Shown piece by piece: positions 51,348 through 60,093 of a stretch of DNA of 64,000 nucleotides. Made by a program: the position numbers and the translations under genes. The DNA comes from Clostridia bacterium (GTDB lineage: Bacteria; Bacillota; Clostridia; Christensenellales; UBA1242). The stretch is from assembly GCA_900768545.1 (NCBI GenBank), contig CAAGDD010000004.1, forward strand, positions 310,001-374,000, written 5' to 3'. The notes below the pieces were generated by a model, which was not told the origin of the DNA, did no database searches, and saw only the letters and a list, made by a program, of their open reading frames with translations. The first letter of the stretch is position 1. Each line of letters opens with the position of its first letter.

Positions 51348-52649
51348 ATGAACTTTACACCAAAAGAAATCGTAAATCAATTGGACAAATATATCGTTGG
51401 GCAAGCGAAAGCCAAAAAGGCGGTTGCTGTTGCACTTCGAAACAGATATAGACGTAGCAAACTTCCAGCCGAAGTTAGAGACGAAATCACTCCAAAAAAC
51501 ATCATTATGCGTGGGCCAACTGGGGTCGGCAAAACTGAAATTGCAAGAAGACTCGCAAAACTTGTTGGTGCACCATTTGTTAAGGTCGAAGCCACAAAAT
51601 ACACCGAAGTTGGATATGTGGGCAGAGATGTTGAAAGCATGGTTCGTGACCTTGTCGAAGTCGCTGTTCGAATGGTTAAAGACAAGAAAAAGAAAGATGT
51701 TGAAGCAAAGATTTTGCCAGCAGTCGAAGATAGACTTGTTGATGCGCTCTTTCAAAACAGAAGGGTTGTTGAAGTAGAAGTAAATAGAGATAAACTTTTT
51801 GAAGAACTCCACTCGGGCAAATGCGAAGACGAAGTAATTGAAATTTCTGTTCTTGACACTCCAAAGCCTATGATGGCGATTGGCGGAAGCGAAATCAATC
51901 TTGGCTCAATGTTTGAAGGGCTTACTCCACAACGCCACAAAAAGAAGAAAATGACTGTAAAACACGCCAGAGAAGCGCTTTTGCAAGAAGAATCTGACAA
52001 ACTCATCGATATGGACAATGTCAATGAAGAAGCCATTTCTTTGGCAGAAGAACAAGGCATCATCTTTATCGATGAAATCGACAAGATTATTGGAAAAAGT
52101 CACGCCACAAGCAGTGCAGACGTTTCTCGCGAGGGTGTTCAAAGAGATATTTTGCCTATCGTTGAAGGCTGCACAGTGCCAACAAAATATGGAAATGTCA
52201 AAACAGACTTCATTTTGTTTGTAGCAGCGGGCGCGTTCCAAATCGCAAAGATGGAAGATATGATTCCAGAACTTCAAGGAAGATTTCCTATCCGTGTCGA
52301 ACTTGAAAGTTTGACCGAAGCAGACTTCAAAAAGATTTTGCAAGCACCAAAAAATGCTATCACACTTCAATATTCAAATCTTTTGAGAGTCGATAATATC
52401 AATCTTGTTTTCAAAGAAGACGCTCTTGATGAAATCGCAAGAATGGCTGCTGAAGAAAACAAAAACAGTGAAGACTTGGGAGCAAGACGACTTCACACAA
52501 TTATGGAAGCACTTTTGGAAGATGTATCTTTCAATGCAACGGGCGAACACCCACTTTTGGACGTTGTAATTGATGTAAACTATATTAAAAACACATTCAA
52601 AAACAGAGAAGTTAAGAAAAACAAAATTCAAATGGGTTTTCACAACTAA
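51348..52649 (+). CDS. hslU: ATP-dependent protease ATPase subunit HslU (orphan)
   Basis: 433 aa. AAA+ unfoldase with Walker A GPTGVGKTE, VGRDVESMVRDLVE, an I domain (about 110-240) and Walker B IIFIDEIDKI. No hslV is adjacent, although hslV normally precedes hslU directly; the xerC-like codV and trmFO of the usual cluster are also missing. The protein ends FKNREVKKNKIQMGFHN instead of the family's terminal DLSRFIL, the tail that inserts into HslV. ATG 51348 follows TAGGGGG. Confidence 0.92.
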   Translation: MNFTPKEIVNQLDKYIVGQAKAKKAVAVALRNRYRRSKLPAEVRDEITPKNIIMRGPTGVGKTEIARRLAKLVGAPFVKVEATKYTEVGYVGRDVESMVRDLVEVAVRMVKDKKKKDVEAKILPAVEDRLVDALFQNRRVVEVEVNRDKLFEELHSGKCEDEVIEISVLDTPKPMMAIGGSEINLGSMFEGLTPQRHKKKKMTVKHAREALLQEESDKLIDMDNVNEEAISLAEEQGIIFIDEIDKIIGKSHATSSADVSREGVQRDILPIVEGCTVPTKYGNVKTDFILFVAAGAFQIAKMEDMIPELQGRFPIRVELESLTEADFKKILQAPKNAITLQYSNLLRVDNINLVFKEDALDEIARMAAEENKNSEDLGARRLHTIMEALLEDVSFNATGEHPLLDVVIDVNYIKNTFKNREVKKNKIQMGFHN

Positions 52650-52664
52650 AATTTGATTTTTCAA

Positions 52665-52726
52665 TATATTGTGGTAATATGCAAGTATAATATATGCATA
52701 CTACACAAAATAAAGGAGTAGTATGT
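52665..52726. repeat. Dispersed palindromic repeat overlapping the tcdA start
   Basis: TGTGGTAATATGCA, nine bases, then TATGCATACTACACA. A further GTAGTATG copy at 52718-52725 includes the tcdA start codon. Confidence 0.7.
52697..52725 (+). promoter_or_regulatory. Hairpin sequestering the tcdA start codon
   Basis: CATACTAC (52697-52704) pairs perfectly with GTAGTATG (52718-52725), which holds the ATG (52723-52725). The Shine-Dalgarno AAGGAG lies in the loop and first stem bases. In mRNA this would hide the start site. Confidence 0.5.
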
Positions 52727-53397
52727 GGACTGAAAGAACACAAATTTTGCTCGGTGAAGAAAATTTAAACAATCTTAAACAAAGCCATGTTGCTGTCGTG
52801 GGCATTGGTGGCGTCGGCGGATATGTCTGCTTGATGCTTGCTCGTGCTGGCGTTGGAAACTTGACTTTGATCGATTTTGACAAAGTTGATGAAACAAACA
52901 TCAATCGTCAAGCAGTCGCAAATCAAAACACCGTAGGAAAGTTTAAAACTTTGGTTATGAAAGATATGATCAAAGAAATCAATCCAAATTGTAATATAAC
53001 AACTTTTGAAGAAAGATTTTGCAAAGACAATATGTCAAAACTTTTTACCCAAAAGTTTGATTATGTGGTTGATGCAATCGATTGCGTGACCGACAAAATC
53101 GAACTTATTTGTTATTGCAAAGAAAATGACATAAATATCGTGCCAGCGATGGGTGCTGGAAATCGAAAGGGGATTCCTTCGTTTAAAGTGGTCGATGTTT
53201 ACAAAACTTTCAATGACGGACTTGCAAAAATCATTCGAAAAAAACTCAGAGAGCGGCAAATTAAGTCTTTAAATGTTGTCACAAGTGAAGAAAAGCCTGA
53301 AAAAACTGGCGAAACAACGATTGGGAGCATTTCATATTATCCAGCGATGTGTGGCTGCGTTTTGGGCGCTTTCGTGATAAATCAACTGATAGATTAA
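52723..53397 (+). CDS. tcdA: tRNA threonylcarbamoyladenosine dehydratase TcdA (E1-like)
   Basis: 224 aa. ThiF/MoeB-type adenylating fold: VAVVGIGGVGGYVCLMLARAGVGNLTLIDFD, ETNINRQ, VVDAIDCVTDKI. The family cyclises t6A37 of tRNAs. KTGETTIGSISYYPAMCG near the end is typical of TcdA/CsdL rather than MoeB. Lies upstream of trxA and iscS, which fits because TcdA works with a cysteine desulfurase in E. coli. Start codon lies in a repeat hairpin. Confidence 0.9.
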   Translation: MWTERTQILLGEENLNNLKQSHVAVVGIGGVGGYVCLMLARAGVGNLTLIDFDKVDETNINRQAVANQNTVGKFKTLVMKDMIKEINPNCNITTFEERFCKDNMSKLFTQKFDYVVDAIDCVTDKIELICYCKENDINIVPAMGAGNRKGIPSFKVVDVYKTFNDGLAKIIRKKLRERQIKSLNVVTSEEKPEKTGETTIGSISYYPAMCGCVLGAFVINQLID

Positions 53398-53450
53398 ACT
53401 TATATTTTCAACAAATTTAGCGAAAATAAGAATAAAATTAAGGAGATTTT

Positions 53451-53759
53451 ATGGAAATTATCACAGAAAAGAACTTTGAAGAAAAAACAAAATCAGGACT
53501 TGTCCTGATTGACTTTTTTGCAACTTGGTGTGGGCCTTGTCGTATGATGAGTCCAATTTTGGAAGAAGTTGGCGAAAATCTTGACGGCAAAGTTTCGATT
53601 TACAAAGTTGATGTTGACGATGACGAAAAATTGGCAAGAAAATTTGGCATTTTGAGCATTCCAACACTTATTATCTTCAAAGATGGAAAGCAAGTTGACA
53701 AAAAAGTCGGCTATATTCAAGCAGATGATTTGCAAGCAATGATTGAAAAACATATTTAA
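53451..53759 (+). CDS. trxA: Thioredoxin
   Basis: 102 aa. Active site WCGPC in ATWCGPCRMMSP; cis-Pro in LSIPTLIIF. Reduces disulfides in the cytoplasm. AAGGAG before the ATG. Confidence 0.97.
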   Translation: MEIITEKNFEEKTKSGLVLIDFFATWCGPCRMMSPILEEVGENLDGKVSIYKVDVDDDEKLARKFGILSIPTLIIFKDGKQVDKKVGYIQADDLQAMIEKHI

Positions 53760-53767
53760 TTTGTCAA

Positions 53768-53795
53768 ATTTTGCCAGTCAAAATCTTGGCAAAAC
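53768..53795 (+). terminator. Hairpin after trxA
   Basis: TTTTGCCA and TGGCAAAA form an 8-bp stem with a 10-nt loop. No T-run follows, so termination is uncertain. Confidence 0.35.
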
Positions 53796-53875
53796 GCGTT
53801 ATTTTCAATTAAAATTTTGCACGATTTTTTACAAAAAACACCGCAAATATTTTGCGATTTTAGTTTAATTTGCTA

Positions 53876-53904
53876 TTGACAACACAAAAATTTAGTGTTA
53901 AAAT
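53876..53904 (+). promoter_or_regulatory. Strong promoter of iscS-iscU
   Basis: TTGACA (53876-53881), a 17-nt spacer and TAAAAT (53899-53904): near consensus. Confidence 0.85.
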
Positions 53905-53939
53905 TATATTGAAAAATTTGATTATAAAAGGATTTGTAA

Positions 53940-55118
53940 ATGGAAAGAAAAATATATTTGGACAACGCATCGACAACTTATGTTTCAAATGAAGTTTTAA
54001 ACGAAATGTTACCATGCTTCAACAGCCTTTATGGAAACCCAGGCTCTTTGCATAGTTTCGGCAGAGATGCTATGGCTATTGTTGACAGAGCGAGAGACAG
54101 AGTTAGAGAAGCGATCAACGCTAGCAAAGCAAACGAAATTTATTTCACCAGTGGCGGAACAGAATCTGACAACTGGGCTATTCGTGGCATCGCTCACGCT
54201 TATGCAAACAAAGGAAAGCACATTATCACAAGTCAAATTGAACATCACGCAATTTTGCATGCTTGTGAACAACTTGAAAAAGAAGGATTTGAAATTACAT
54301 ATTTGCCAGTTGATTCAACTGGTCTTGTAAGCATTCCTGACTTGTTGCACGCTATTAGAAAAGATGAAACAATCTTGATTTCAATTATGACAGTAAACAA
54401 CGAAGTTGGAACAATTCAAAACATTAAAACAATTGCAAAAATTGCTCACGATTACAATATTTTGTTCCACACAGACGCAGTTCAAGCGATTGGAAATGTT
54501 AAAATCGACGTTCAAGATATGGATATCGACTTGATGTCTATGTCTTCTCACAAAATTCACGGACCAAAAGGCGTTGGCGCTTTGTATATCAAAAATGGTG
54601 TTAGAATCGAACCACTTTTGTTTGGCGGAAGCAGCCAAGAACGCGGAAAACGTGCCGGAACAGAGAACGTTCCAGGGATTGCTGGTTTTGGAAAGGCAAT
54701 CGAAATTGCTACAAAAAATTATTTGATCAACAACAAAAAATTGCATACAATTAGAACATATTTTCTTGAAAAATTGAGCGAGAAAGTTCAATATTTCCAA
54801 GTAAACGGACACCCACAACAAAAATCAAATGCGATTTTAAACATTTCATTCTATGGAATTGAAGGCGAATCAATTTTGATGCTTTTGGATCTTGCTGGAA
54901 TCGCTGTTTCGACAGCTTCAGCATGCACATCAAAATCACTTCTTCCTTCACACGTTTTGAAAGCAATGGGAATTCCTGATGACATCGCACAAAGTTCTAT
55001 TAGAATTTCATTTGGAACAAACATTTCAAAAGCAGACGTTGACTATGTGGTTGACAAATTGCAAGAAGTTGTAGAAAAATTGAGAGCAATCTCACCAATT
55101 CAAGCAGGGAGGATTTAA
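53940..55118 (+). CDS. iscS: Cysteine desulfurase (IscS/NifS type)
   Basis: 392 aa, group I. PLP lysine in SSHKIHGPKGVGALY; catalytic Cys in SACTSKSLLPSHVLKAMG. IYLDNASTTYVSNEVL and FTSGGTESDNWAIRG are family motifs. Supplies sulfur to IscU and tRNA thiolation. Two bases before iscU; no iscR nearby. Confidence 0.96.
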   Translation: MERKIYLDNASTTYVSNEVLNEMLPCFNSLYGNPGSLHSFGRDAMAIVDRARDRVREAINASKANEIYFTSGGTESDNWAIRGIAHAYANKGKHIITSQIEHHAILHACEQLEKEGFEITYLPVDSTGLVSIPDLLHAIRKDETILISIMTVNNEVGTIQNIKTIAKIAHDYNILFHTDAVQAIGNVKIDVQDMDIDLMSMSSHKIHGPKGVGALYIKNGVRIEPLLFGGSSQERGKRAGTENVPGIAGFGKAIEIATKNYLINNKKLHTIRTYFLEKLSEKVQYFQVNGHPQQKSNAILNISFYGIEGESILMLLDLAGIAVSTASACTSKSLLPSHVLKAMGIPDDIAQSSIRISFGTNISKADVDYVVDKLQEVVEKLRAISPIQAGRI

Positions 55119-55120
55119 AA

Positions 55121-55543
55121 ATGTATAGCAAAACAGTTATTGATAGATTTCAAAATCCTAGAAATGCCGGCGGAATGCATGGTGCAAACGCAATTGGACA
55201 AGTAGGAAACGCTGCGTGCGGCGATATTATGAAAATCTATTTGAAAATAAATGATAATGGAATCATCGAAAACGCAAAATTCAAGACTTTTGGATGCTGC
55301 GCAGCGATTGCGTCAACAGATATGGCTTGCGACTTGATCAAAGGCAAGACAATCGAAGAAGCTTTGAAAGTAACAAACAAACAAGTTTTGGATTTGCTTG
55401 GCGAAGTTCCACCACACAAAATTCATTGCTCATTGTTGGCTGAAGAAACAATCAGAGCCGCAATCGAAGATTATTATAAAAGAAAAGAAAAAGAATCTAA
55501 ACAAGCAATGAAAGCCGCTAAAAAAGCAAACGATGAAGAATAA
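55121..55543 (+). CDS. iscU: Fe-S cluster scaffold IscU/NifU N-domain protein
   Basis: 140 aa. All three cluster Cys are present: AACGD (with the Asp), FGCCAAIAS and IHCSLLAEE. A Lys/Ala-rich tail (KESKQAMKAAKKAN) follows. GGAGG before the ATG. With iscS this is a minimal ISC-type pair. Confidence 0.95.
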   Translation: MYSKTVIDRFQNPRNAGGMHGANAIGQVGNAACGDIMKIYLKINDNGIIENAKFKTFGCCAAIASTDMACDLIKGKTIEEALKVTNKQVLDLLGEVPPHKIHCSLLAEETIRAAIEDYYKRKEKESKQAMKAAKKANDEE

Positions 55544-55579
55544 TCACCAAAATGGCATTTAAACCAATATAATAATAAA

Positions 55580-55610
55580 AAAGGACATATTTGATATGTC
55601 TTTTTTTTGT
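55580..55610 (+). terminator. Terminator after iscU
   Basis: GGACATAT-TTG-ATATGTCT stem-loop, followed by seven T. Confidence 0.88.
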
Positions 55611-55825
55611 TATATATGTTTTGATGATAACATTCAATTATTTTTAATTTGACTGCTTCTAAAATGCGTTTTAAAGCAAAACTTAAAATAAAGATAAAGA
55701 ATTTGTCATATAAATTCGTCTAAAATAAGTTTTGATAAAATGTCATAAGCGAAATTATAAAAAAACTAATGCGAAACTTTTCAATTTATAAAACAAAATA
55801 TAATAAAGAAAAAACATCAAATTTT

Positions 55826-55917
55826 ATTGCATACTACATAAAATATCAAATTATGAAAAAAGTTGCATAATACCAAATGTTGTGCGCAAATTTTGCATAA
55901 TACGCAATATGTAGCTT
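55826..55917. repeat. Cluster of dispersed palindromic repeats
   Basis: Three degenerate half-units: TTGCATACTACATA (55828 on), TTGCATAATACCA (55863 on) and TTGCATAATACGCA (55893 on), with GTAGC at the end. More diverged than the other copies. Confidence 0.6.
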
Positions 55918-55951
55918 ATCTATTCGCAAAACCTGTCTTTTGCGAATAGAT
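55918..55951. other. Perfect 14-bp hairpin
   Basis: ATCTATTCGCAAAA (55918-55931) and TTTTGCGAATAGAT (55938-55951) with loop CCTGTC. No T-run on either strand, so not an ordinary terminator. It immediately follows the palindromic repeat cluster. Confidence 0.6.
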
Positions 55952-56104
55952 AAAGAAACTTATTTTTGCAAAATTTTTGTTCGCCCAAACATTAAAATGT
56001 CGCTTTTTGACTCAAATTTTTGTGATAGTTTCGGTAAATCTTTGAATGATTTTACACCTGCTTTACTTGTGCTTGTCTATATATTTATTACACCTGATTT
56101 TATA

Positions 56105-57238
56105 TTAGAAATTTGATGAAATCTTATATCTTTTTAAGAAATCGTCTTTAAATTCAGCAAAACAGCCACCCATAATCGCTTCACGCGACTTTTCGGCCAA
56201 GTTTATAAGGAATCTTAAATTGTGAATTGACAAAAGTTCCGCTCCCAACATCTCCCCAGCATTGATCAAATGACGGATATATGCACGCGAAAAATGCTTG
56301 CAAGCGTAGCAGTCGCAATCTTCTTCGATTGGTCTAAAATCCTCTTTATATGACGAGTTTTTGATGACCATTTTGCCATCTTTTGAAAACGCTGTGCCGT
56401 TTCGAGCGATTCTTGTAGGCAAAACGCAGTCCATCATATCAACACCGCGCGCGTAGCCTTCTACAAGGCAGTCTGGACTTCCTACCCCCATCAAATAACG
56501 TGGCATATTTTGTGGCAATTGTGGATTTAGAAAGTCCAAAATGTCATACATTAAAGACTTTTCTTCCCCAACAGACAAGCCACCAATCGCGATGCCGCAA
56601 CGAGCATAATCCTTACAAAATTCGGCACTTTTGGCACGCAAATCTTTATACATATTTCCTTGAACGATTGGAAATAAAATGTGTTTCCCTCCCTTGTGCT
56701 CCTTATAGCATCTTTCGAGCCACGAATGTGTGAGTTTCAACGCACTTTCCGCTTCTGCATAAGTCGCGCCAGCTTCGGTGCATTGGTCAAGTGCCATATT
56801 TATATCGCTATCAAGAGAATGTTGAATTTGCATACAAAGTTCTGGTGTCATCATAAACTTTTCGCCACTCAAATGCGAACGAAATTCAACACCTTTATCA
56901 TTGACTTTTCTCAAATCAGACAAAGAGAACACTTGAAAGCCGCCGCTGTCTGTCAAAATAGGCTTTTCCCAGTTCATAAATTTGTGCAACCCGCCTGCTT
57001 TTTCAACGATATCGTGTCCCGGACGCAAAAAGAGATGATATGTGTTTGACAAAATTATTTGTGCTCCCATATCATTCAAATCTTCTGGACGAAGCCCCTT
57101 AACTGTTCCCTGTGTGCCAACTGGCATAAACACAGGAGTTTTTATATCGCCGCGTGGTGTGTGAAAAATTCCGGCACGAGCACCAGTTTTTGGACAAACC
57201 TTTTCGATTTCAAAACTAAATTCTTCTTTATTTTGCAT
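56105..57238 (-). CDS. tgt: tRNA-guanine transglycosylase
   Basis: 377 aa. Swaps G34 for preQ1 in tRNAs with GUN anticodons. DSGGFQVFSLSDLRK (catalytic Asp), GGLSVGEE, the second Asp in DCVLPTRIARNG, and the zinc site CDCYAC with a following His. Last gene of the ruv-queA-tgt operon. Confidence 0.97.
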   Translation of the reverse strand: MQNKEEFSFEIEKVCPKTGARAGIFHTPRGDIKTPVFMPVGTQGTVKGLRPEDLNDMGAQIILSNTYHLFLRPGHDIVEKAGGLHKFMNWEKPILTDSGGFQVFSLSDLRKVNDKGVEFRSHLSGEKFMMTPELCMQIQHSLDSDINMALDQCTEAGATYAEAESALKLTHSWLERCYKEHKGGKHILFPIVQGNMYKDLRAKSAEFCKDYARCGIAIGGLSVGEEKSLMYDILDFLNPQLPQNMPRYLMGVGSPDCLVEGYARGVDMMDCVLPTRIARNGTAFSKDGKMVIKNSSYKEDFRPIEEDCDCYACKHFSRAYIRHLINAGEMLGAELLSIHNLRFLINLAEKSREAIMGGCFAEFKDDFLKRYKISSNF

Positions 57239-57254
57239 AAATGTAAAACCTTTT

Positions 57255-57310
57255 ATATTGTGTATTATTCAAGCAATGTTTTGCATACTACCACAAGATA
57301 TAGTGGTATT
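57255..57310. repeat. Dispersed palindromic repeat between tgt and queA
   Basis: TTGCATACTACCAC, eight bases, GTGGTATTCAA form a hairpin; a further diverged half-unit GTGTATTATTCAAG precedes it. Confidence 0.65.
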
Positions 57311-57313
57311 CAA

Positions 57314-58357
57314 TTATTCAATAAACATCGCGTCACCAAAACTGAAGAAACGATATTTTTCTTTCACAGCCAAATTGTAAAGTTCCAAAGTCTTGTCGAT
57401 GTCGCCTATAAAAGACGCAATCAACATTATCAATGTGCTCTCTGGCAAGTGAAAGTTTGTGATAAGTGCATCAACCATTTTAAATTTGTATGGCGGATAA
57501 ATGAAAATTTTTGTTTCGCGCTTTTGTGGAACGAGTTTTCCATTTTTATCAACTCCACTTTCCAAAACACGGATCGAAGTTGTGCCTACGGCAACGATTC
57601 TGCGCCCTTCGCTCTTGGCTTTGTTGATTTTGTCAGCCACTTCTGGCGAAATTTCAAAATATTCGCTGTGCATTTCGTGATTTTGAATGTTGTCTTCCTT
57701 GACAGGACGGAAAGTTCCAAGCCCAACGTGAAGCAAAACTTCAACAAATTCGACACCCCTCGCCTTGATTTTTTCAATAAGTTCTTTCGTGAAATGCAAG
57801 CCAGCCGTTGGCGCAGCGCTCGAGCCGTTCACCTTTGCATAAACTGTTTGATAGCGGTCTTGATTTTTGAGTTTTTCTTTGATATATGGTGGCAAAGGCA
57901 TTGTGCCGATTTCAATCAAATGTTCTTCAAAACTCTTGCTGTCGGCATATTCAAATCTCACTTTGCACGTGCCATAATCGCCCATTTCAGTCACAAAACA
58001 CTTGATGTTTTCGTTGAAAACAATCTCTGTACCCACTTTCAAACGCTTTTGTGGCTTTGCGATAACTTCCCAATTTTTCAAATCAATGCGCTTTTGAAGC
58101 AAGATTTCAATCTTTGCACCAGTGTCCGACTTGAAGCCATACAAACGTGCTGGCAAAACTTTGCTGTTGTTTACGACCAAAACGTCGCCTTTCTTCAATT
58201 TGTCCAAAATGTCATAAAAATGCAAATGCTCAATCGAGCCATCTTTTCGATTGTAATGCAACAATCTCGAATGGTCACGAGGTTCAATTGGCGTCTGCGC
58301 AATAAGTTCTTCCGGCAAATCATAATGATATGTCGATCTCAATAATTCTCTTTCCAT
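57314..58357 (-). CDS. queA: S-adenosylmethionine:tRNA ribosyltransferase-isomerase
   Basis: 347 aa. Makes epoxyqueuosine from preQ1-tRNA and SAM. YHYDLPEELIAQTPIEPRDHSRLL, NNSKVLPARLYG, PTAGLHFT and NFHLPESTLIMLIASF are QueA signatures. AAGGGAA before the ATG. Upstream of tgt, which provides its substrate. Confidence 0.97.
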   Translation of the reverse strand: MERELLRSTYHYDLPEELIAQTPIEPRDHSRLLHYNRKDGSIEHLHFYDILDKLKKGDVLVVNNSKVLPARLYGFKSDTGAKIEILLQKRIDLKNWEVIAKPQKRLKVGTEIVFNENIKCFVTEMGDYGTCKVRFEYADSKSFEEHLIEIGTMPLPPYIKEKLKNQDRYQTVYAKVNGSSAAPTAGLHFTKELIEKIKARGVEFVEVLLHVGLGTFRPVKEDNIQNHEMHSEYFEISPEVADKINKAKSEGRRIVAVGTTSIRVLESGVDKNGKLVPQKRETKIFIYPPYKFKMVDALITNFHLPESTLIMLIASFIGDIDKTLELYNLAVKEKYRFFSFGDAMFIE

Positions 58358-58428
58358 AATTCCCTTAACTTCTGTTTTTAATGTTTTTACTGTAACAAAC
58401 TCTCAAAACAAGAAAATTTGTCGACAAT

Positions 58429-59430
58429 TTAATCTTGTTTTGGCTCTTTTCCAAGATGACGATAAGCAGGTTCCAAAGCCACACGCCCCCTTGGAGTGCG
58501 TGCGATAAATCCAAGTTGCAACAAATAAGGCTCATAAACATCTTCGATTGTGCTTGTGTCTTCGCTAATAGTCGCCGACAATGTGTCAAGCCCAACAGGA
58601 CCTCCGCCAAATTTGTTTATAATGCTTTCCAAAATTTTTCTGTCGATAAAATCAAGTCCAAGTTCGTCAATTTCCATTTTCGCGAGCGCTTGATCGGTGA
58701 TTTCTTTGGTGATTTTTCCCGTGCCCAAAACTTCGGCATAATCTCTCACACGTTTGAGCAAGCGATTAGCAATTCTTGGAGTGCCGCGCGAACGTTTTGC
58801 AATGTCAAGACACGCTTGGTCGTCGATTTCGATGTTTAAAATCTTTGCCGAACGCTTAACGATGACTTTAAGTTCGTCTTCATTATAAAGTTCAAGTCTG
58901 CAAATAACTCCAAATCTGTCACGAAGTGGGTTTGTAAGCATTCCTGCCTTTGTTGTCGCACCAATAAGCGTGAAAGGTTGGATTTTCAAACGCATATTCT
59001 TCGCCGAAGGGCCTTTTCCAACGATAAAATCGAGCGCAAAGTCTTCCATGGCGGGATACAAAATTTCTTCGACGCTTTTGTTTAATCTGTGAATTTCATC
59101 GATAAACAAAACATCATTTTTGTTCAAATTTGTCAAAATCGCAGCAAGATCGGCAGCATGTTCAATCGCAGGACCAGATGTGATTTTAAATTGAGAACCG
59201 AGTTCATTTGCAATAATGTGCGACAAAGTGGTCTTTCCAAGTCCCGGTGGTCCATACAACAAAACATGGTCCAAAGCGTCTTTTCTACTCTTTGCGGCTT
59301 TGATGTAAATTTCAAGACTTTGCTTAACCTTGTCTTGCCCAACATATTCAGCAAGCGTCGTTGGTCTAAGCGAATTTTCAATCTCTGCATCAGTCCAATT
59401 TTTTGTGCTAGTGATAAATCTATCTTCCAT
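58429..59430 (-). CDS. ruvB: Holliday junction branch migration helicase RuvB
   Basis: 333 aa. AAA+ motor: Walker A GPPGLGKTTLSH, Walker B LFIDEIHRLN, arginine-finger region GATTKAGMLTNPLRDRFG, C-terminal winged helix with GFIARTPRGRVA. AAGGTGA before the ATG. Confidence 0.98.
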   Translation of the reverse strand: MEDRFITSTKNWTDAEIENSLRPTTLAEYVGQDKVKQSLEIYIKAAKSRKDALDHVLLYGPPGLGKTTLSHIIANELGSQFKITSGPAIEHAADLAAILTNLNKNDVLFIDEIHRLNKSVEEILYPAMEDFALDFIVGKGPSAKNMRLKIQPFTLIGATTKAGMLTNPLRDRFGVICRLELYNEDELKVIVKRSAKILNIEIDDQACLDIAKRSRGTPRIANRLLKRVRDYAEVLGTGKITKEITDQALAKMEIDELGLDFIDRKILESIINKFGGGPVGLDTLSATISEDTSTIEDVYEPYLLQLGFIARTPRGRVALEPAYRHLGKEPKQD

Positions 59431-59446
59431 ACTTTCACCTTTTATT

Positions 59447-59495
59447 TTGTGGTGTTATGCAAAATTTTGTATTGCATACTACACCATATATTGAT
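59447..59495. repeat. Dispersed palindromic repeat between ruvB and ruvA
   Basis: GGTGTTATGCAA, nine bases, TTGCATACTACACC. Arms TATGCAA/TTGCATA plus outer GGTG/CACC; then ATATATTG. Confidence 0.75.
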
Positions 59496-59496
59496 T

Positions 59497-60093
59497 TTAT
59501 CTTCCAAGTTCTTTCAAAACTTTCAAAATGATTTCTTCGGCTGTTGTTTCTGCTGTCGCCTTGCTTCGAGCCAAACGATAAGCTTCATTTTTGTTCACAC
59601 CAAGTGTGATAAGAGTTTCAACGGCGTCGTTCAAAGCGTTTTCGTTGTAGTCTTGAGCCATATTCAAACTATCACCCAAATCAATCGATGTGGTTGAGAC
59701 TTTGTCTTTAAGTTCCAAACAAATTCTTTCGGCAGTTTTCTTTCCAAGTCCCTTAACTTTTGACAAAAGTTTTGAATCTTCGTTTATGATCGCAACAATA
59801 AGGTCAGAAAGCTTCATTCCTGACAAGATTCCAATCGCCATTTTTGGTCCAACGCCAGAAACAGTAATCAATTTCATAAACATTGCCTTTTCTTCACTTG
59901 TAGCAAAGCCGAAAAGACAAATTCCGTCTTCTTTCACCTGCATATAAGTCAAAACTTTTGCTGTTTCGCCTTCGATCGGCAAACTTACAAGTGTGTTGTT
60001 TGAAATTGAAAGTTCATATCCCACGCCGTTTACATCCAAAACAAGCGTTCCTTCGCTTTTTTCTTCAACAACCCCCACCAAATACGCTATCAT
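59497..60093 (-). CDS. ruvA: Holliday junction branch migration protein RuvA
   Basis: 198 aa. OB domain, tandem helix-hairpin-helix (ITVSGVGPKMAIGILSG and VKGLGKKTAERICLELKDK) and the C-terminal RuvB-binding helices. Tetramer that holds the junction open. AAGGGGG before the ATG. Confidence 0.97.
   Translation of the reverse strand: MIAYLVGVVEEKSEGTLVLDVNGVGYELSISNNTLVSLPIEGETAKVLTYMQVKEDGICLFGFATSEEKAMFMKLITVSGVGPKMAIGILSGMKLSDLIVAIINEDSKLLSKVKGLGKKTAERICLELKDKVSTTSIDLGDSLNMAQDYNENALNDAVETLITLGVNKNEAYRLARSKATAETTAEEIILKVLKELGR

Larger units (their letters stand above)
55620..56104. other. 485-bp AT-rich gene-free stretch
   Basis: No credible coding frame on either strand. It holds AT-rich sequence up to 55825, the palindromic repeats at 55826-55917, the 14-bp hairpin at 55918-55951 and plain AT-rich sequence to the tgt stop. 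No tRNA or known riboswitch was recognised. Confidence 0.7.

Noticed and set aside
55826..55917. Repeated TTGCATAATAC units resembling a CRISPR array
   Set aside because: Units are short, unequal in spacing and palindromic, there are no regular spacers and no cas genes. They belong to the dispersed repeat family.
57059..58345. A 428-codon open frame on the plus strand opposite tgt and queA
   Set aside because: It is antisense to two well-recognised genes, is rich in Cys, Phe and Asn as expected for a shadow frame, and has no ribosome site.
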